A stretch of DNA of 64,000 nt from Rufibacter sp. DG15C (lineage in GTDB: Bacteria > Bacteroidota > Bacteroidia > Cytophagales > Hymenobacteraceae), in assembly GCF_001577755.1 (NCBI RefSeq), contig NZ_CP010776.1, positions 3,658,001 through 3,722,000 of the forward strand, read 5' to 3'. The position numbers and the translations under genes were made by a program. The notes below the pieces were generated by a model. The model did not search any database. It had not been told where the DNA came from and saw only the letters and a program-made list of their open reading frames with translations. Position 1 is the first letter of the stretch. Each line of letters opens with the position of its first letter. Of this stretch, positions 1 to 9,967 are shown piece after piece.

Positions 1-337
1 TCTGCTGGACAATGCCAATAAGTATTCTCCTGAGGCTCCAAAGATTGTAATCCAGACGGCCTCTGTGGCCAATGGCGTCCATATCATGATAGAGGACAAG
101 GGATTAGGCATGTCTCGGGAGGCCCAACAGCGGGTTTTTGATAAGTTTTACCGCGTGCCTACCGGAAACGTGCACAATATGAAAGGGTTTGGTTTGGGCT
201 TAAGCTATGTAAAAACCATGGTAGAGGCCCACGCCGGTAACATCCATGTGCGCAGCGAGCTTGGCGCGGGGAGTAAGTTTACCCTATGGCTACCCAGACG
301 TGTCCATTCCCAGCCAAACAGAGTCAACATCTTCTAA
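1..337 (+). CDS. Sensor histidine kinase, C-terminal part (5' end outside window)
   Basis: The reading frame is open from base 2 and ends in TAA at 335-337; the N-terminus and dimerisation domain lie outside the window. What remains is the HATPase_c ATP-binding domain. It starts inside the N box (LLDNANKYS), followed by the G1 box (DKGLGM), the F-box region (FDKFYRV) and the G2 box (GFGLGLSYV). It would autophosphorylate a missing upstream histidine and pass the phosphate to the response regulator that starts 10 bases downstream. The stimulus cannot be inferred because the sensor part is missing. Confidence 0.9.
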   Translation, partial: LLDNANKYSPEAPKIVIQTASVANGVHIMIEDKGLGMSREAQQRVFDKFYRVPTGNVHNMKGFGLGLSYVKTMVEAHAGNIHVRSELGAGSKFTLWLPRRVHSQPNRVNIF

Positions 338-347
338 TTAATTGCTT

Positions 348-1073
348 ATGAATCCATCGGTTGCCACCCGCCTTTTATTGGTAGAAGATGATCCCAATTT
401 CGGGATGGTTTTAAAAGACTATCTAGAATTGCATGACTATGACGTGACCTTGTGCACAGATGGCTTGCAAGGGTACCATGCGTTCCAAAAAGAATCTTTT
501 GATGCCTGTATTCTGGATGTAATGATGCCGGTAAAAGACGGCTTCTCTCTGGCCACCGACATTAAAAAAGAAAACGCCCAGATGCCTGTCATCTTTTTAA
601 CGGCCAAAGCCATGAAGGCAGACATGCTAGAAGGCTTTAAGATTGGCGCAGATGATTACATCACCAAACCCTTTGACTCAGAAATCCTGCTGTGCAAGAT
701 AAAAGCCATTTTGCAGCGCAAGCAGGCCTCTGGCACCAATTCTGGCAAGCAAACCCTTACTGAGTACCAAATTGGCCGCTACCAGTTCAACGCCAAAACC
801 AGGCTCATCATAGATGGTGCGCAAACCCAGAAATTATCCCCCAAAGAGGCAGAACTCTTGCTATTGCTGTGCCAGCACATGAATGACGTGTTGCCTCGTG
901 AGGTGGCGTTGAGCAAAATATGGGGAGAGGATAATTACTTCACTGCCCGCAGCATGGACGTGTTCATTACCAAACTCAGAAAATACTTTAAAGGAGACGC
1001 CTCAGTAGAAATTGTGAATGTGCACGGCAACGGTTTCAGGCTACTGGCTCCTGTGACGCAGGGAACAATTTAA
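348..1073 (+). CDS. OmpR/PhoB-type response regulator
   Basis: A 241-residue two-domain regulator. The N-terminal receiver has the acidic pair at residues 13-15 (EDD), the phosphoacceptor Asp57 (ILDVMMP), Thr85 and Lys107 (ITKPF). The C-terminal winged-helix DNA-binding domain (about residues 140-235) ends in the wing motif GNGFRL. The ATG at 348 is preferred over an in-frame TTG at 342. The short spacing to the kinase gene implies one operon and a cognate two-component pair. Its targets are not visible. Confidence 0.93.
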   Translation: MNPSVATRLLLVEDDPNFGMVLKDYLELHDYDVTLCTDGLQGYHAFQKESFDACILDVMMPVKDGFSLATDIKKENAQMPVIFLTAKAMKADMLEGFKIGADDYITKPFDSEILLCKIKAILQRKQASGTNSGKQTLTEYQIGRYQFNAKTRLIIDGAQTQKLSPKEAELLLLLCQHMNDVLPREVALSKIWGEDNYFTARSMDVFITKLRKYFKGDASVEIVNVHGNGFRLLAPVTQGTI

Positions 1074-1083
1074 ATCAAAGCCT

Positions 1084-1122
1084 CCGTTTTTGACCTGTTT
1101 TCTGGATTATAGGGCAAAAACG
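1084..1122. repeat. Palindromic repeat, copy 1 (overlaps a CDS end)
   Basis: Arms CCGTTTTTGACCTG and GGGCAAAAACG of the window-wide family. The right arm runs into the last codons and stop of the minus-strand oxidase III-like gene ending at 1107, so part of the repeat is coding. It lies between convergent genes and probably acts as a bidirectional terminator. Confidence 0.7.
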
Positions 1123-1739
1123 AACACAAAGTATAACACTAGCCATAGCAGATCCAGAAAATGCCAGTAAGTGCGCAAAATCTCTAGTTGCATGCGCCGG
1201 AAAGGGTCCCGGATGAACACCAAATGCCGGATGGGGTCTATGGCGGCTCTGTTCACTTTTAGGTATAGTACTGAGAGAAAGGTCAAACCACCGCCCAAAT
1301 GCAGCAAGTGCATGGCAGATAACAGGTACAAGTAGGTGCCAATTGCCTGACCAGAGAAATAAATACCGCTTTTGGTCATCTCGTACCAAGCCACCACCTG
1401 TGACAGGGTAAACAGAATTCCCAGCACTAATCCCCAGCGCATGTTGCGTTTTAACTGATGCAGGTTGTCCTGCTTGTAAAACATGGGCACGTAATGGATG
1501 AAAAAGCCACTACAAAGGAGTAAGACAGTGCTAAGCGAGAAGAGTTTGGGGAGGTGGTAGCTATAGGAGAAAGGCATGGACCAGACTCTGTGCAAAAACA
1601 GGAAGATGACCACTAGGAACAGAATGCCCATGCCGGCCATGCTCATGTACAAAAGCATCTTGAGTGGCGGTATTCGTTCAATCTTCTCAAACCTGGAAGA
1701 CTTGCCTGCTCCTATCTTATTTTGGTTCTCAGATCTCAT
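1107..1739 (-). CDS. Cytochrome c oxidase subunit III-like membrane protein
   Basis: 210 residues with about five hydrophobic segments. The end resembles heme-copper oxidase subunit III: a His-rich helix (HLLHLGGGLTFL) and the family ending YWHFLDLLWLVLYFVF. Subunit III binds no redox metal; it stabilises the oxidase complex in the inner membrane. No other oxidase subunit gene is adjacent, so it may serve an oxidase encoded elsewhere or be an orphan paralogue. The last four codons and the stop lie within a palindromic repeat. Confidence 0.75.
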   Translation of the reverse strand: MRSENQNKIGAGKSSRFEKIERIPPLKMLLYMSMAGMGILFLVVIFLFLHRVWSMPFSYSYHLPKLFSLSTVLLLCSGFFIHYVPMFYKQDNLHQLKRNMRWGLVLGILFTLSQVVAWYEMTKSGIYFSGQAIGTYLYLLSAMHLLHLGGGLTFLSVLYLKVNRAAIDPIRHLVFIRDPFRRMQLEILRTYWHFLDLLWLVLYFVFVFAL

Positions 1740-1931
1740 CTGGTCTTATCTACTGGGTCACACCCATCCCCTCCCGTACTAGGGACTGTGTACTCTTTAA
1801 TACCCTGAGGATGAGGCAAATGTTTAACGGTTTACGCTAAATAGATGCAAATTCTTTCTGGTGGGTTGCATGGCCTGTCCTAAATAGGCAAAACTTCTAT
1901 TAGCGTGCCATTAACGCTAGCAGTACTTCCC

Positions 1932-2285
1932 CTATTTAAAGAAGGAACCCAGCTTGCCAAACAGCGCATTGCCTACCGCGTACCGGGGAGCCGGGCCTTC
2001 GCCAAACGCCACATACGTCTTGTTATTGACGCGCACATCCACTACTAAACCTAACTCCAAGATGACTTGGTTTATTTCGCGGGCTTTGTCAAATAGTGCG
2101 TTCAATCCCCCAGAAGGGCTTTTAGAGGGACCAGACTTGAAGCTGTCGGCTACGCGCTCCAGGGCGGCATGATCCATGAAGTTGATCAGGACAAAGTTCT
2201 CCTCAGCTACTACCATCACATTATCAGCCCCTATGCCTACTAACAGCTGAGCCGACAATTCAACGGTTCTTTCTCCTACCTTCAT
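1932..2285 (-). CDS. Hypothetical protein, second gene of a small pair
   Basis: 117 residues, no signal peptide or membrane segment. I do not recognise the family. The C-terminal half has a VDVRVNNKTYVAFGEGPAPR stretch. Its ATG overlaps the stop of the upstream 68-residue gene as ATGA (2282-2285), which implies translational coupling and a shared role. The function is unknown. Confidence 0.6.
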   Translation of the reverse strand: MKVGERTVELSAQLLVGIGADNVMVVAEENFVLINFMDHAALERVADSFKSGPSKSPSGGLNALFDKAREINQVILELGLVVDVRVNNKTYVAFGEGPAPRYAVGNALFGKLGSFFK

Positions 2286-2488
2286 GAGTGCTCGGCGCGC
2301 GAAGAGCTGGTCTTAATGGTTAGGCGGCCGTTGAGACGCCACGTGCTTGGGGTTCCCTGGGCACCGGGGCCTTGGACAGAGATGTCTTCAAACTGAAAAG
2401 AGGCTTCCATGTCTGCAGCTGTTAGTTTGTCCAGAATGACAGCGGCTAGCTCAGAGAACTTTTGAATGGATTGGGTAGAATCAGGCAT
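2282..2488 (-). CDS. Hypothetical small protein, first gene of a small pair
   Basis: 68 residues, soluble, acidic in the middle (FQFEDISVQGPG). Not recognised. It overlaps the next gene by four bases, which supports both as real genes co-translated from one message. Its start is about 150 bases from the divergent secreted-protein gene at 2639. Confidence 0.55.
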   Translation of the reverse strand: MPDSTQSIQKFSELAAVILDKLTAADMEASFQFEDISVQGPGAQGTPSTWRLNGRLTIKTSSSRAEHS

Positions 2489-2638
2489 ACAAGTAAGTTG
2501 AAATGGTCTTAAAAATACGGCCTGTAAGACACGCGGTTACAAAAGAAGGGTTCTATATAGGTGCGTCCATATCCTAGACCGTCTAACCTACGTATTAGCC
2601 ACAAATCAAACCAAGTACGCCTTGGTGACCAGACTACC

Positions 2639-3376
2639 ATGACACGACTCTTTAAACGCATAGCTATTTACTGCTTCAGCCTGGCCGTTTATGCTATTTC
2701 TCCTGCTGCCACCGCCCAGACCGTGAACTGCAGCCAGCCCTTCGGATATTCTAAAAATTCTGAATTTGTATACCAGGTAACAGACAAAGGCAGAGCCAAA
2801 GGCACTTTGCATAACATGGTCATGCAGCAGACATCACCAGAGGCCGGTGTAACCCAAATAGATTTTAAAAGTGCGCGCATCAATCACAAAAAACGACCCG
2901 CCACCGCGGAGGAGTTTAGGATTAAATGCACCGGAGACTCCGTCTATTTGGATGCGAAGCTCCTGTTACGCGAACAAGCCCTGAGGACTTTTGACGGCAA
3001 AGAGTTTGATTTCATCATGAAAGACATAGCCTACCCCTTAAATCTTGCCGTGGGCCAAAGCCTGCCAAACGCAGGTTTGGATGTGCGGGTAAAATCATCA
3101 CAGGTAAACATCACGCGCATTGTCATGATTGCCAGCAACCGACAGGTCATTGCCAAGGAGGCCATCAAAACGCCGGCGGGCAGCTTTGACTGTTACAAGA
3201 TCACCTACCAATATTCAGTAACGTTTGATGCGCTGGGATTACCGCTGAAGGATGTGTTCACGGTAGAGGAATATTTCTCTCCAGAGCACGGCTTGGTAAA
3301 GATTCAGTTTTACACCAAGAAAGGCAAAAAAGCGAAAGGCTTAGAGCTCATCTCTAAAAGAGAAAGAACCAGTTAA
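2639..3376 (+). CDS. Secreted DUF3108/TapB-like protein
   Basis: 245 residues from the ATG at 2639, chosen over an upstream in-frame start because it begins a good signal peptide (Lys/Arg, then a hydrophobic core ending AAATAQ). The mature part is a mostly beta protein of the DUF3108-like type, with the recurrent phrase TPAGSFDCYKITY near residue 180 and a C-terminal EEYFSPEHGLVKI. Such proteins are exported; their role is unknown. It ends in front of a strong bidirectional palindrome shared with the convergent gene. Confidence 0.7.
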   Translation: MTRLFKRIAIYCFSLAVYAISPAATAQTVNCSQPFGYSKNSEFVYQVTDKGRAKGTLHNMVMQQTSPEAGVTQIDFKSARINHKKRPATAEEFRIKCTGDSVYLDAKLLLREQALRTFDGKEFDFIMKDIAYPLNLAVGQSLPNAGLDVRVKSSQVNITRIVMIASNRQVIAKEAIKTPAGSFDCYKITYQYSVTFDALGLPLKDVFTVEEYFSPEHGLVKIQFYTKKGKKAKGLELISKRERTS

Positions 3377-3396
3377 ACATTACTAATTGGTCTTAC

Positions 3397-3452
3397 AAAA
3401 AAAAGCCGTTTTTGGCCTGATTCCTAGAAATCAGGCCAAAAACGGCTTTTTT
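3397..3452. repeat. Palindromic repeat, copy 2, with A/T tails
   Basis: Near-perfect core GCCGTTTTTGGCCTG ... CAGGCCAAAAACGGC flanked by a run of A on the left and T on the right. That makes it an intrinsic terminator on both strands between two convergent genes. Confidence 0.85.
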
Positions 3453-3456
3453 ATTT

Positions 3457-3882
3457 TTAAAGGGTATTTATAGATTCTTGCTCTGAGAGCCACCTTTCGG
3501 CCTCTGGTTTGCCTTCAAATTGTTTAACGGTCAGGGGGACTAAGACAGATTTCTCAAACTGCTCAAAAGACCGCTGGCCAAAAATACCCGGTGATATGAT
3601 ATGCGCGAAATATTTAAGCCCTAGCGCATGGGCGGCCGGCGCCCATTTGTTGGCCAGGTAATTCACCGCCACATCCCAGGGGCCTACCAATTCTTGGTTA
3701 CTGTTGATGACGGCTATACAAGGTTTTTCGCGCAGCATGGCCAGCACATGGTTTCCGCCCATCACCACGCTTTCCAGGGTTTGGGTACCAATCCAATTAA
3801 TTAAGATGTAAGAATTATCTGGCAACCTCTCGGCTTCAAAATAAACGTCCCCGTTGGCCTTCTTCAATTCCTTCTTCTGCAT
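3457..3882 (-). CDS. SpoIIAA/STAS-like small protein
   Basis: 141 residues, soluble. The layout (beta-rich start YILINWIG, then QTLESVVMGG, then NSNQELVGPWDVAVNYLANKWAPAAHALGL) fits the STAS/SEC14-like proteins common in Bacteroidota. It has no enzymatic motif. The next gene upstream is an RsbQ-like hydrolase; in Firmicutes both RsbQ and STAS proteins belong to stress signalling, but a link here is only inference from proximity. Confidence 0.5.
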   Translation of the reverse strand: MQKKELKKANGDVYFEAERLPDNSYILINWIGTQTLESVVMGGNHVLAMLREKPCIAVINSNQELVGPWDVAVNYLANKWAPAAHALGLKYFAHIISPGIFGQRSFEQFEKSVLVPLTVKQFEGKPEAERWLSEQESINTL

Positions 3883-3940
3883 TAAAATGTGTGTATACTC
3901 CTTGCTGCTGCTTACCTTATTTGGGTCTGGTACTTACAAC

Positions 3941-4729
3941 CTAAATAAATTCCTTGATAGCCTCAATGGTTTCTTCTGGGGCGCTCAGGTTGGGGCAGTG
4001 GCCGGTAGCTTTTAAGATCTTTAACTGGCTCTTAGGCATTTGCTGGTGCATATAAGTACCCACCGGCAAGGGAGCAATCACATCTTCAGAGCACTGAAGA
4101 ATCAACGCCTCTACCGCCAGATTCTTTAAATCGTCTCTGTTATCTGAAAGGAACGTGATGCGCGCAAAATCCTTGGCCACGGTTTCATTGCTTTTGCAGA
4201 AAGACGCCGTCAACTCCTGGCCAAGTTCTGGACGGTCTGCGTTGCCCATAATCACGGGTGCCAATGCCTGCGACCAGCTCAGATAATCGCTTTCTAATGT
4301 GTCAAGCAAGCCATTGATGTCTTCTTGTGAAAAGCCGCCCACATAATCCTCGTCATTGATATACCTAGGCGATGGGCCGATCAACACCAGTTTGGAAAAT
4401 CGTTCAGGGTCTAGAATGGAAGCCAATACCCCAATCATGGCACTCACCGAATGGCCTACAAAGATGACCTTGGTGAGCTCTAGCTCTTCGCAGATTTCCA
4501 GCACGTCTACGGCGTAAGACTGCAAGGAGGAATACCGGTCAACGGTATATTTGCTTGTGTCCGCTGACCCGAAACCTACATGGTCAAACAAGACGACTTT
4601 GTATTCTTGCTCAAAGGCCGGCGTGATATAGCGCCACATATTTTGGTCACAGCCGTACCCGTGGGCAAACAAAATTGCCTGCTGGCCATTGCCTTTTACG
4701 GTGACGTTGTTTCTTAGGAGAGCATTCAT
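3941..4729 (-). CDS. rsbQ: RsbQ-like alpha/beta hydrolase (KAI2/D14/RsbQ family)
   Basis: 262 residues, closely matching Bacillus RsbQ in length and motifs: HGYGCDQNMW near residue 23, nucleophile Ser94 in GHSVSA, Asp216 in CSEDVIAP and His244 in GHCPNLS. In Bacillus, RsbQ works with the PAS-phosphatase RsbP to activate the stress sigma factor SigB; the family also includes plant karrikin and strigolactone receptors. No RsbP-like gene lies nearby and Bacteroidota lack SigB, so the ligand and partner are unknown. Family assignment is confident; the function is open. Confidence 0.85.
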   Translation of the reverse strand: MNALLRNNVTVKGNGQQAILFAHGYGCDQNMWRYITPAFEQEYKVVLFDHVGFGSADTSKYTVDRYSSLQSYAVDVLEICEELELTKVIFVGHSVSAMIGVLASILDPERFSKLVLIGPSPRYINDEDYVGGFSQEDINGLLDTLESDYLSWSQALAPVIMGNADRPELGQELTASFCKSNETVAKDFARITFLSDNRDDLKNLAVEALILQCSEDVIAPLPVGTYMHQQMPKSQLKILKATGHCPNLSAPEETIEAIKEFI

Positions 4730-4952
4730 GAAGTGGGGGATTTAACTTACAAAAACTGAAAGACAGGTTTCCCCTGCCTGACGTAAGGTACGCATTTAAA
4801 TTTTAACCAATTAGGCATTGACTTCTCTCTCCTTTTTCCTGAAAACAGTTAAGCAATGCGTTACCCTATTTGCCTGAGAAATACTTTGCCTCCATCTACG
4901 CCTCATTCCAGTTCAGGTTCTGCATTTCTATCTGGGGAATAAAACCCAAATT

Positions 4953-4989
4953 CATTTTCAGGCTGTTTTTAAGAAATCAGCTTAAAAAC
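4953..4989. repeat. Possible degenerate palindromic repeat
   Basis: CAGGCTGTTTTTAAGAAATC followed by CAGCTTAAAAAC keeps the TTTTT, GAAATCAG and AAAAAC pieces of the repeat family in altered order and spacing. It may be a decayed copy or coincidence. Confidence 0.3.
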
Positions 4990-5066
4990 AGACACAAGCT
5001 CCTCCTTTGAAAACAATCTATCACCCTTTTTTTCTCTTTTATCTTGACTAGGTCTTGCCCCTCCGC

Positions 5067-5084
5067 AGGTTGGAGCTCCAACCT
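5067..5084. promoter_or_regulatory. Perfect 18-bp palindrome, possible operator
   Basis: AGGTTGGAGCTCCAACCT is a perfect inverted repeat without a loop, about 93 bases before the SDR start codon. Symmetry of this length fits a dimeric regulator site. No regulator gene is adjacent, so this is inference. Confidence 0.4.
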
Positions 5085-5176
5085 CACCCAAAAATGCCCG
5101 TTAATCTTAGAGCAATCTGCTGTCACCTATTAGGCAGAAGGATTGCCAACAGACAAGACAAGTAACGCTTACTACT

Positions 5177-5893
5177 ATGGAATCATTGAAAGGAAAGACG
5201 GCCCTGGTCACGGGTGCCGGAAAAGGAATAGGAAGAGCCGTCGCCATAGCCTTGGCACAAGAAGGCGTGCACGTGGCCCTGCTGGCGCGTACCAAAAGTG
5301 ACCTCATGAAAGTGGCGCAAGAGATTGAAGACTTGGGTGTAGACACTACCGTGGTTACAGCAGACGTCACCAACATCAACAGCGTGAATGAGGCCGTGGA
5401 GCAGGTGACGCAGGACCTGGGGTTTATAGATATTCTCATCAACAACGCGGGTACAGCCACCTTCGGGAAGTTCCTGGACCTGGAACCCGACCAATGGGAA
5501 AACATCATCAAGGTGAACTTGATGGGGCCTTATTACGTGACCCGAGCAGTTTTGCCGGCCATGATCTCCAAGAAGACCGGTGACATTGTGAACATCTCCT
5601 CAACTGCCGGGCAGCGCGGCGCCGCCATGACCAGTGCTTATAGCGCCTCTAAGTTCGGGTTGATTGGCTTAACGGAGTCCTTGATGCAGGAAGTGCGCAA
5701 GCACAACATTCGGGTGACCAGCCTCACCCCCAGCACCGTGGCCACCGACCTGGCCGTAGAACTTAAACTCACGGATGGTAACCCAGAGAAAGTAATGCAG
5801 CCCGAGGACTTCGCGGAGTTTTTGGTATGCCAACTGAAACTGAACCGCAGGGTGTTCATCAAGGATGCGGGTATTTGGTCTACTAATCCATAA
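5177..5893 (+). CDS. Short-chain dehydrogenase/reductase (FabG-like)
   Basis: 238 residues. NAD(P)-binding TGAGKGIG at 12-19, NNAG at 89-92, and the catalytic Ser142, Tyr155, Lys159 (YSASK) are all present. It resembles 3-oxoacyl-ACP reductase and its many SDR relatives, so the substrate is uncertain. It stands alone, with no fatty-acid genes beside it. The end is followed by a 64-base palindrome shared with the convergent helicase gene. Confidence 0.88.
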   Translation: MESLKGKTALVTGAGKGIGRAVAIALAQEGVHVALLARTKSDLMKVAQEIEDLGVDTTVVTADVTNINSVNEAVEQVTQDLGFIDILINNAGTATFGKFLDLEPDQWENIIKVNLMGPYYVTRAVLPAMISKKTGDIVNISSTAGQRGAAMTSAYSASKFGLIGLTESLMQEVRKHNIRVTSLTPSTVATDLAVELKLTDGNPEKVMQPEDFAEFLVCQLKLNRRVFIKDAGIWSTNP

Positions 5894-5907
5894 GCCATTT
5901 CATAATT

Positions 5908-5971
5908 AAAGTAAGAAGCCCGTTTTTGGCCTGTTTTCATCAAAACAGGCCAAAAACGGGCTTCTTACTTT
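5908..5971. repeat. Palindromic repeat, copy 3, with extended arms
   Basis: The core CCCGTTTTTGGCCTG/CAGGCCAAAAACGGG is extended by a locus-specific complementary flank (AAAGTAAGAAG / CTTCTTACTTT), giving about 30 paired bases around a four-base loop. It lies between convergent genes. Confidence 0.85.
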
Positions 5972-5988
5972 AAAATAATATGTCTGGG

Positions 5989-7137
5989 TTAAAAACCTTT
6001 TAAGTTAATTCCTTCGGTCTCCTGGGTGGGGATTACGCGCTTAGTCTGCTTCTGGATGATTTTGAAATGGTGCGCGTCTTCGGGCGTGACCAAAGTGATG
6101 GCTTCGCCGGTCTCACCTGCCCTGCCCGTACGGCCAATGCGATGGATGTAATCTTTGGAGGAGCGCGGTAAATCATAATTGATCACGTGCGGTAGAACAG
6201 GAACATCTATCCCACGGGCGGCCAAGTCTGTGGCTACCAGAACCGGTACCTTGCCTTTCTTGAACAAGGCCAGCGCCTCGGTCCTGGCGCCCTGGCTTTT
6301 CCCGCTGTGCAAAGCTACCGCTTTAACGCCGTTGTTGGCAAGTTTGGTCACCAGATGGTCGGCGCGCTGGGTGGCAGACACAAAGACCAGCACTTGCTGC
6401 ATATTCTGCTGCTTGATTAAGTAACGCAAAAACGGCCCTTTCTTTTCTGAAGCAATCATATACGCTAACTCTTTGATCTGCAACTCTTCTTCGGGCTTCT
6501 CTTCTTCCTTTACTTCCACCACCACCGGGTTCACCAGTAGGGTCTCCTGGATGGCGTTCACTTTGTTGTCCAGCGTAGCAGAGAACAATAGGTTCTGGCG
6601 CTTTTTGGGCAGCAGTTTCAGGATTTGACGCATCTCTTCCTCAAAGCCCTGGTTTAGCATTTTGTCTGCCTCGTCCAAGACCAGCATTTCAACGTCACTT
6701 AAATGCACCGCGCCAGACTCTACCAAATCCAACAGTCGGCCCGGCGTGGCCACCAGAATGTCAGTGCCTTGCAGCTTCATCATCTGCGGGTTGATGGACA
6801 CGCCCCCGAAAACCGCCAGGGTCTTCACTTTTATGGCAATGTGCGCACTGAATCCCAGAAACACCTCTCCTACCTGCAGGGCCAGTTCACGCGTAGGCAC
6901 TAAGACCAGTCCTTTGACAAACCTATTTTTGAAAGCGCGGTTGGTTTGCAGCAGGTCCAGCATGGGCAAGGCGTAGGCCGCCGTCTTACCCGAGCCCGTC
7001 TTGGCAATGCCCAGCAAATCCTTTCCTTTTAACACCGCCGGAATGGCCTGTTCCTGCACCGGAGTGGCTTGTGAATAGTTCTGCGCTGCGGCGGCTTTCT
7101 GTAAGGCAGGCGATAGGCCCAGGTTGGCAAATGACAT
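5989..7137 (-). CDS. rhlE: DEAD-box RNA helicase, RhlE type
   Basis: 382 residues with every core helicase motif in order: Q motif (ATPVQEQAIP), AKTGSGKT, PTRELALQ, TPGR, DEAD, SAT, the LHSG region, ATDLAARGIDV and HRIGRTGRAG. The short tail after the helicase core and the overall motif wording fit the RhlE group, which remodels ribosomal and messenger RNA using ATP. It is a single gene unit. It ends at the shared palindrome at 5908-5971. Confidence 0.92.
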   Translation of the reverse strand: MSFANLGLSPALQKAAAAQNYSQATPVQEQAIPAVLKGKDLLGIAKTGSGKTAAYALPMLDLLQTNRAFKNRFVKGLVLVPTRELALQVGEVFLGFSAHIAIKVKTLAVFGGVSINPQMMKLQGTDILVATPGRLLDLVESGAVHLSDVEMLVLDEADKMLNQGFEEEMRQILKLLPKKRQNLLFSATLDNKVNAIQETLLVNPVVVEVKEEEKPEEELQIKELAYMIASEKKGPFLRYLIKQQNMQQVLVFVSATQRADHLVTKLANNGVKAVALHSGKSQGARTEALALFKKGKVPVLVATDLAARGIDVPVLPHVINYDLPRSSKDYIHRIGRTGRAGETGEAITLVTPEDAHHFKIIQKQTKRVIPTQETEGINLKGF

Positions 7138-7266
7138 ATATGAGATGCTTGTATACCTACAAAGGTACGGTTAATCTGCCATAAGCTGGGTTTTGAGAAT
7201 TGGGTTAAATGTACAGGGCAAATTATCCTACCACTTGGCCGTTTTCCATATCTTTACCCCAGATAA

Positions 7267-9333
<2,067 letters not shown>

Positions 9334-9361
9334 TCTATTCCATATCAAAACATCTCCAAGC

Positions 9362-9407
9362 CTTCCGTTTTTAGGCTGGTTTCGGCAAAACAGGCTAAAA
9401 ACGGAAG
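9362..9407. repeat. Palindromic repeat, copy 4
   Basis: CTTCCGTTTTTAGGCTG ... CAGGCTAAAAACGGAAG after ligA. The GG/CC pair of the core is replaced by AG/CT in both arms, a compensated change that keeps pairing. Its last six bases also form the arm of the next hairpin. Confidence 0.85.
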
Positions 9408-9435
9408 AGCGAGGGATCCATCCCTCGCTCTTCCG
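9402..9435. terminator. Second hairpin after ligA, mutually exclusive with copy 4
   Basis: CGGAAGAGCGAGGGA pairs perfectly with TCCCTCGCTCTTCCG around TCCA. It shares CGGAAG (9402-9407) with the repeat before it, so only one of the two structures can form fully in a single RNA. Confidence 0.7.
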
Positions 9436-9529
9436 CTACTAAACAAAAACTAAACCTTATTTACTGTCACTATATACAACCAACGTCTAACTGAAAAGTT
9501 TATTGAGCTCACTAATAAATTTTTACCTT

Positions 9530-9721
9530 TTAAAACGGCCAAATCAACGGGGAGGAAAACCATGCCTTTCCTATTTGGCAAAAGACTTGATTACCCTTCT
9601 GGACAACGGCTGGGTTTATTCTTTCTTGATGCAGGGCTAAGATCTTTTGCCCTTGCACATCCCATTTGGCATTCAACCAACCAAGAAAGATTCCTATCAC
9701 CACCACAAATAAAATTTTCAT
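9530..9721 (-). CDS. Small membrane or secreted hypothetical protein
   Basis: 63 residues starting with a hydrophobic segment (ILFVVVIGIFLGWL) and a polar tail. No family recognised. The only support is a plausible start and signal-like N-terminus in an otherwise empty stretch, so it may not be real. Confidence 0.35.
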   Translation of the reverse strand: MKILFVVVIGIFLGWLNAKWDVQGQKILALHQERINPAVVQKGNQVFCQIGKAWFSSPLIWPF

Positions 9722-9967
9722 AGCCTTTGCGTTATATCTGCTTTCATAAAGGCGAATCTTTCATCGGCCTTTAACTGGATATAAATGAAATGCCTTCAAT
9801 AAGCTTCTGCAACTAAGTTATACCAACAGCCATTTCCTCTAGACGAACACCTCCTTTACTGGCAGATTCGGGTTTGTCTAGGTGTTTGGGGCTTTGGTCT
9901 AGATTAGGATAGTAATCACGCACGAGTTCTTATGTTTGCGTAGTTTTTGCCTAATTCCCAAAAAACA

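Larger units (their letters stand above)
4730..5176. other. Intergenic region without a gene
   Basis: About 450 bases between divergent genes. It holds a poor copy of the palindromic repeat near 4953-4989, a perfect 18-base palindrome at 5067-5084, and no convincing ORF or RNA gene. Confidence 0.6.
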
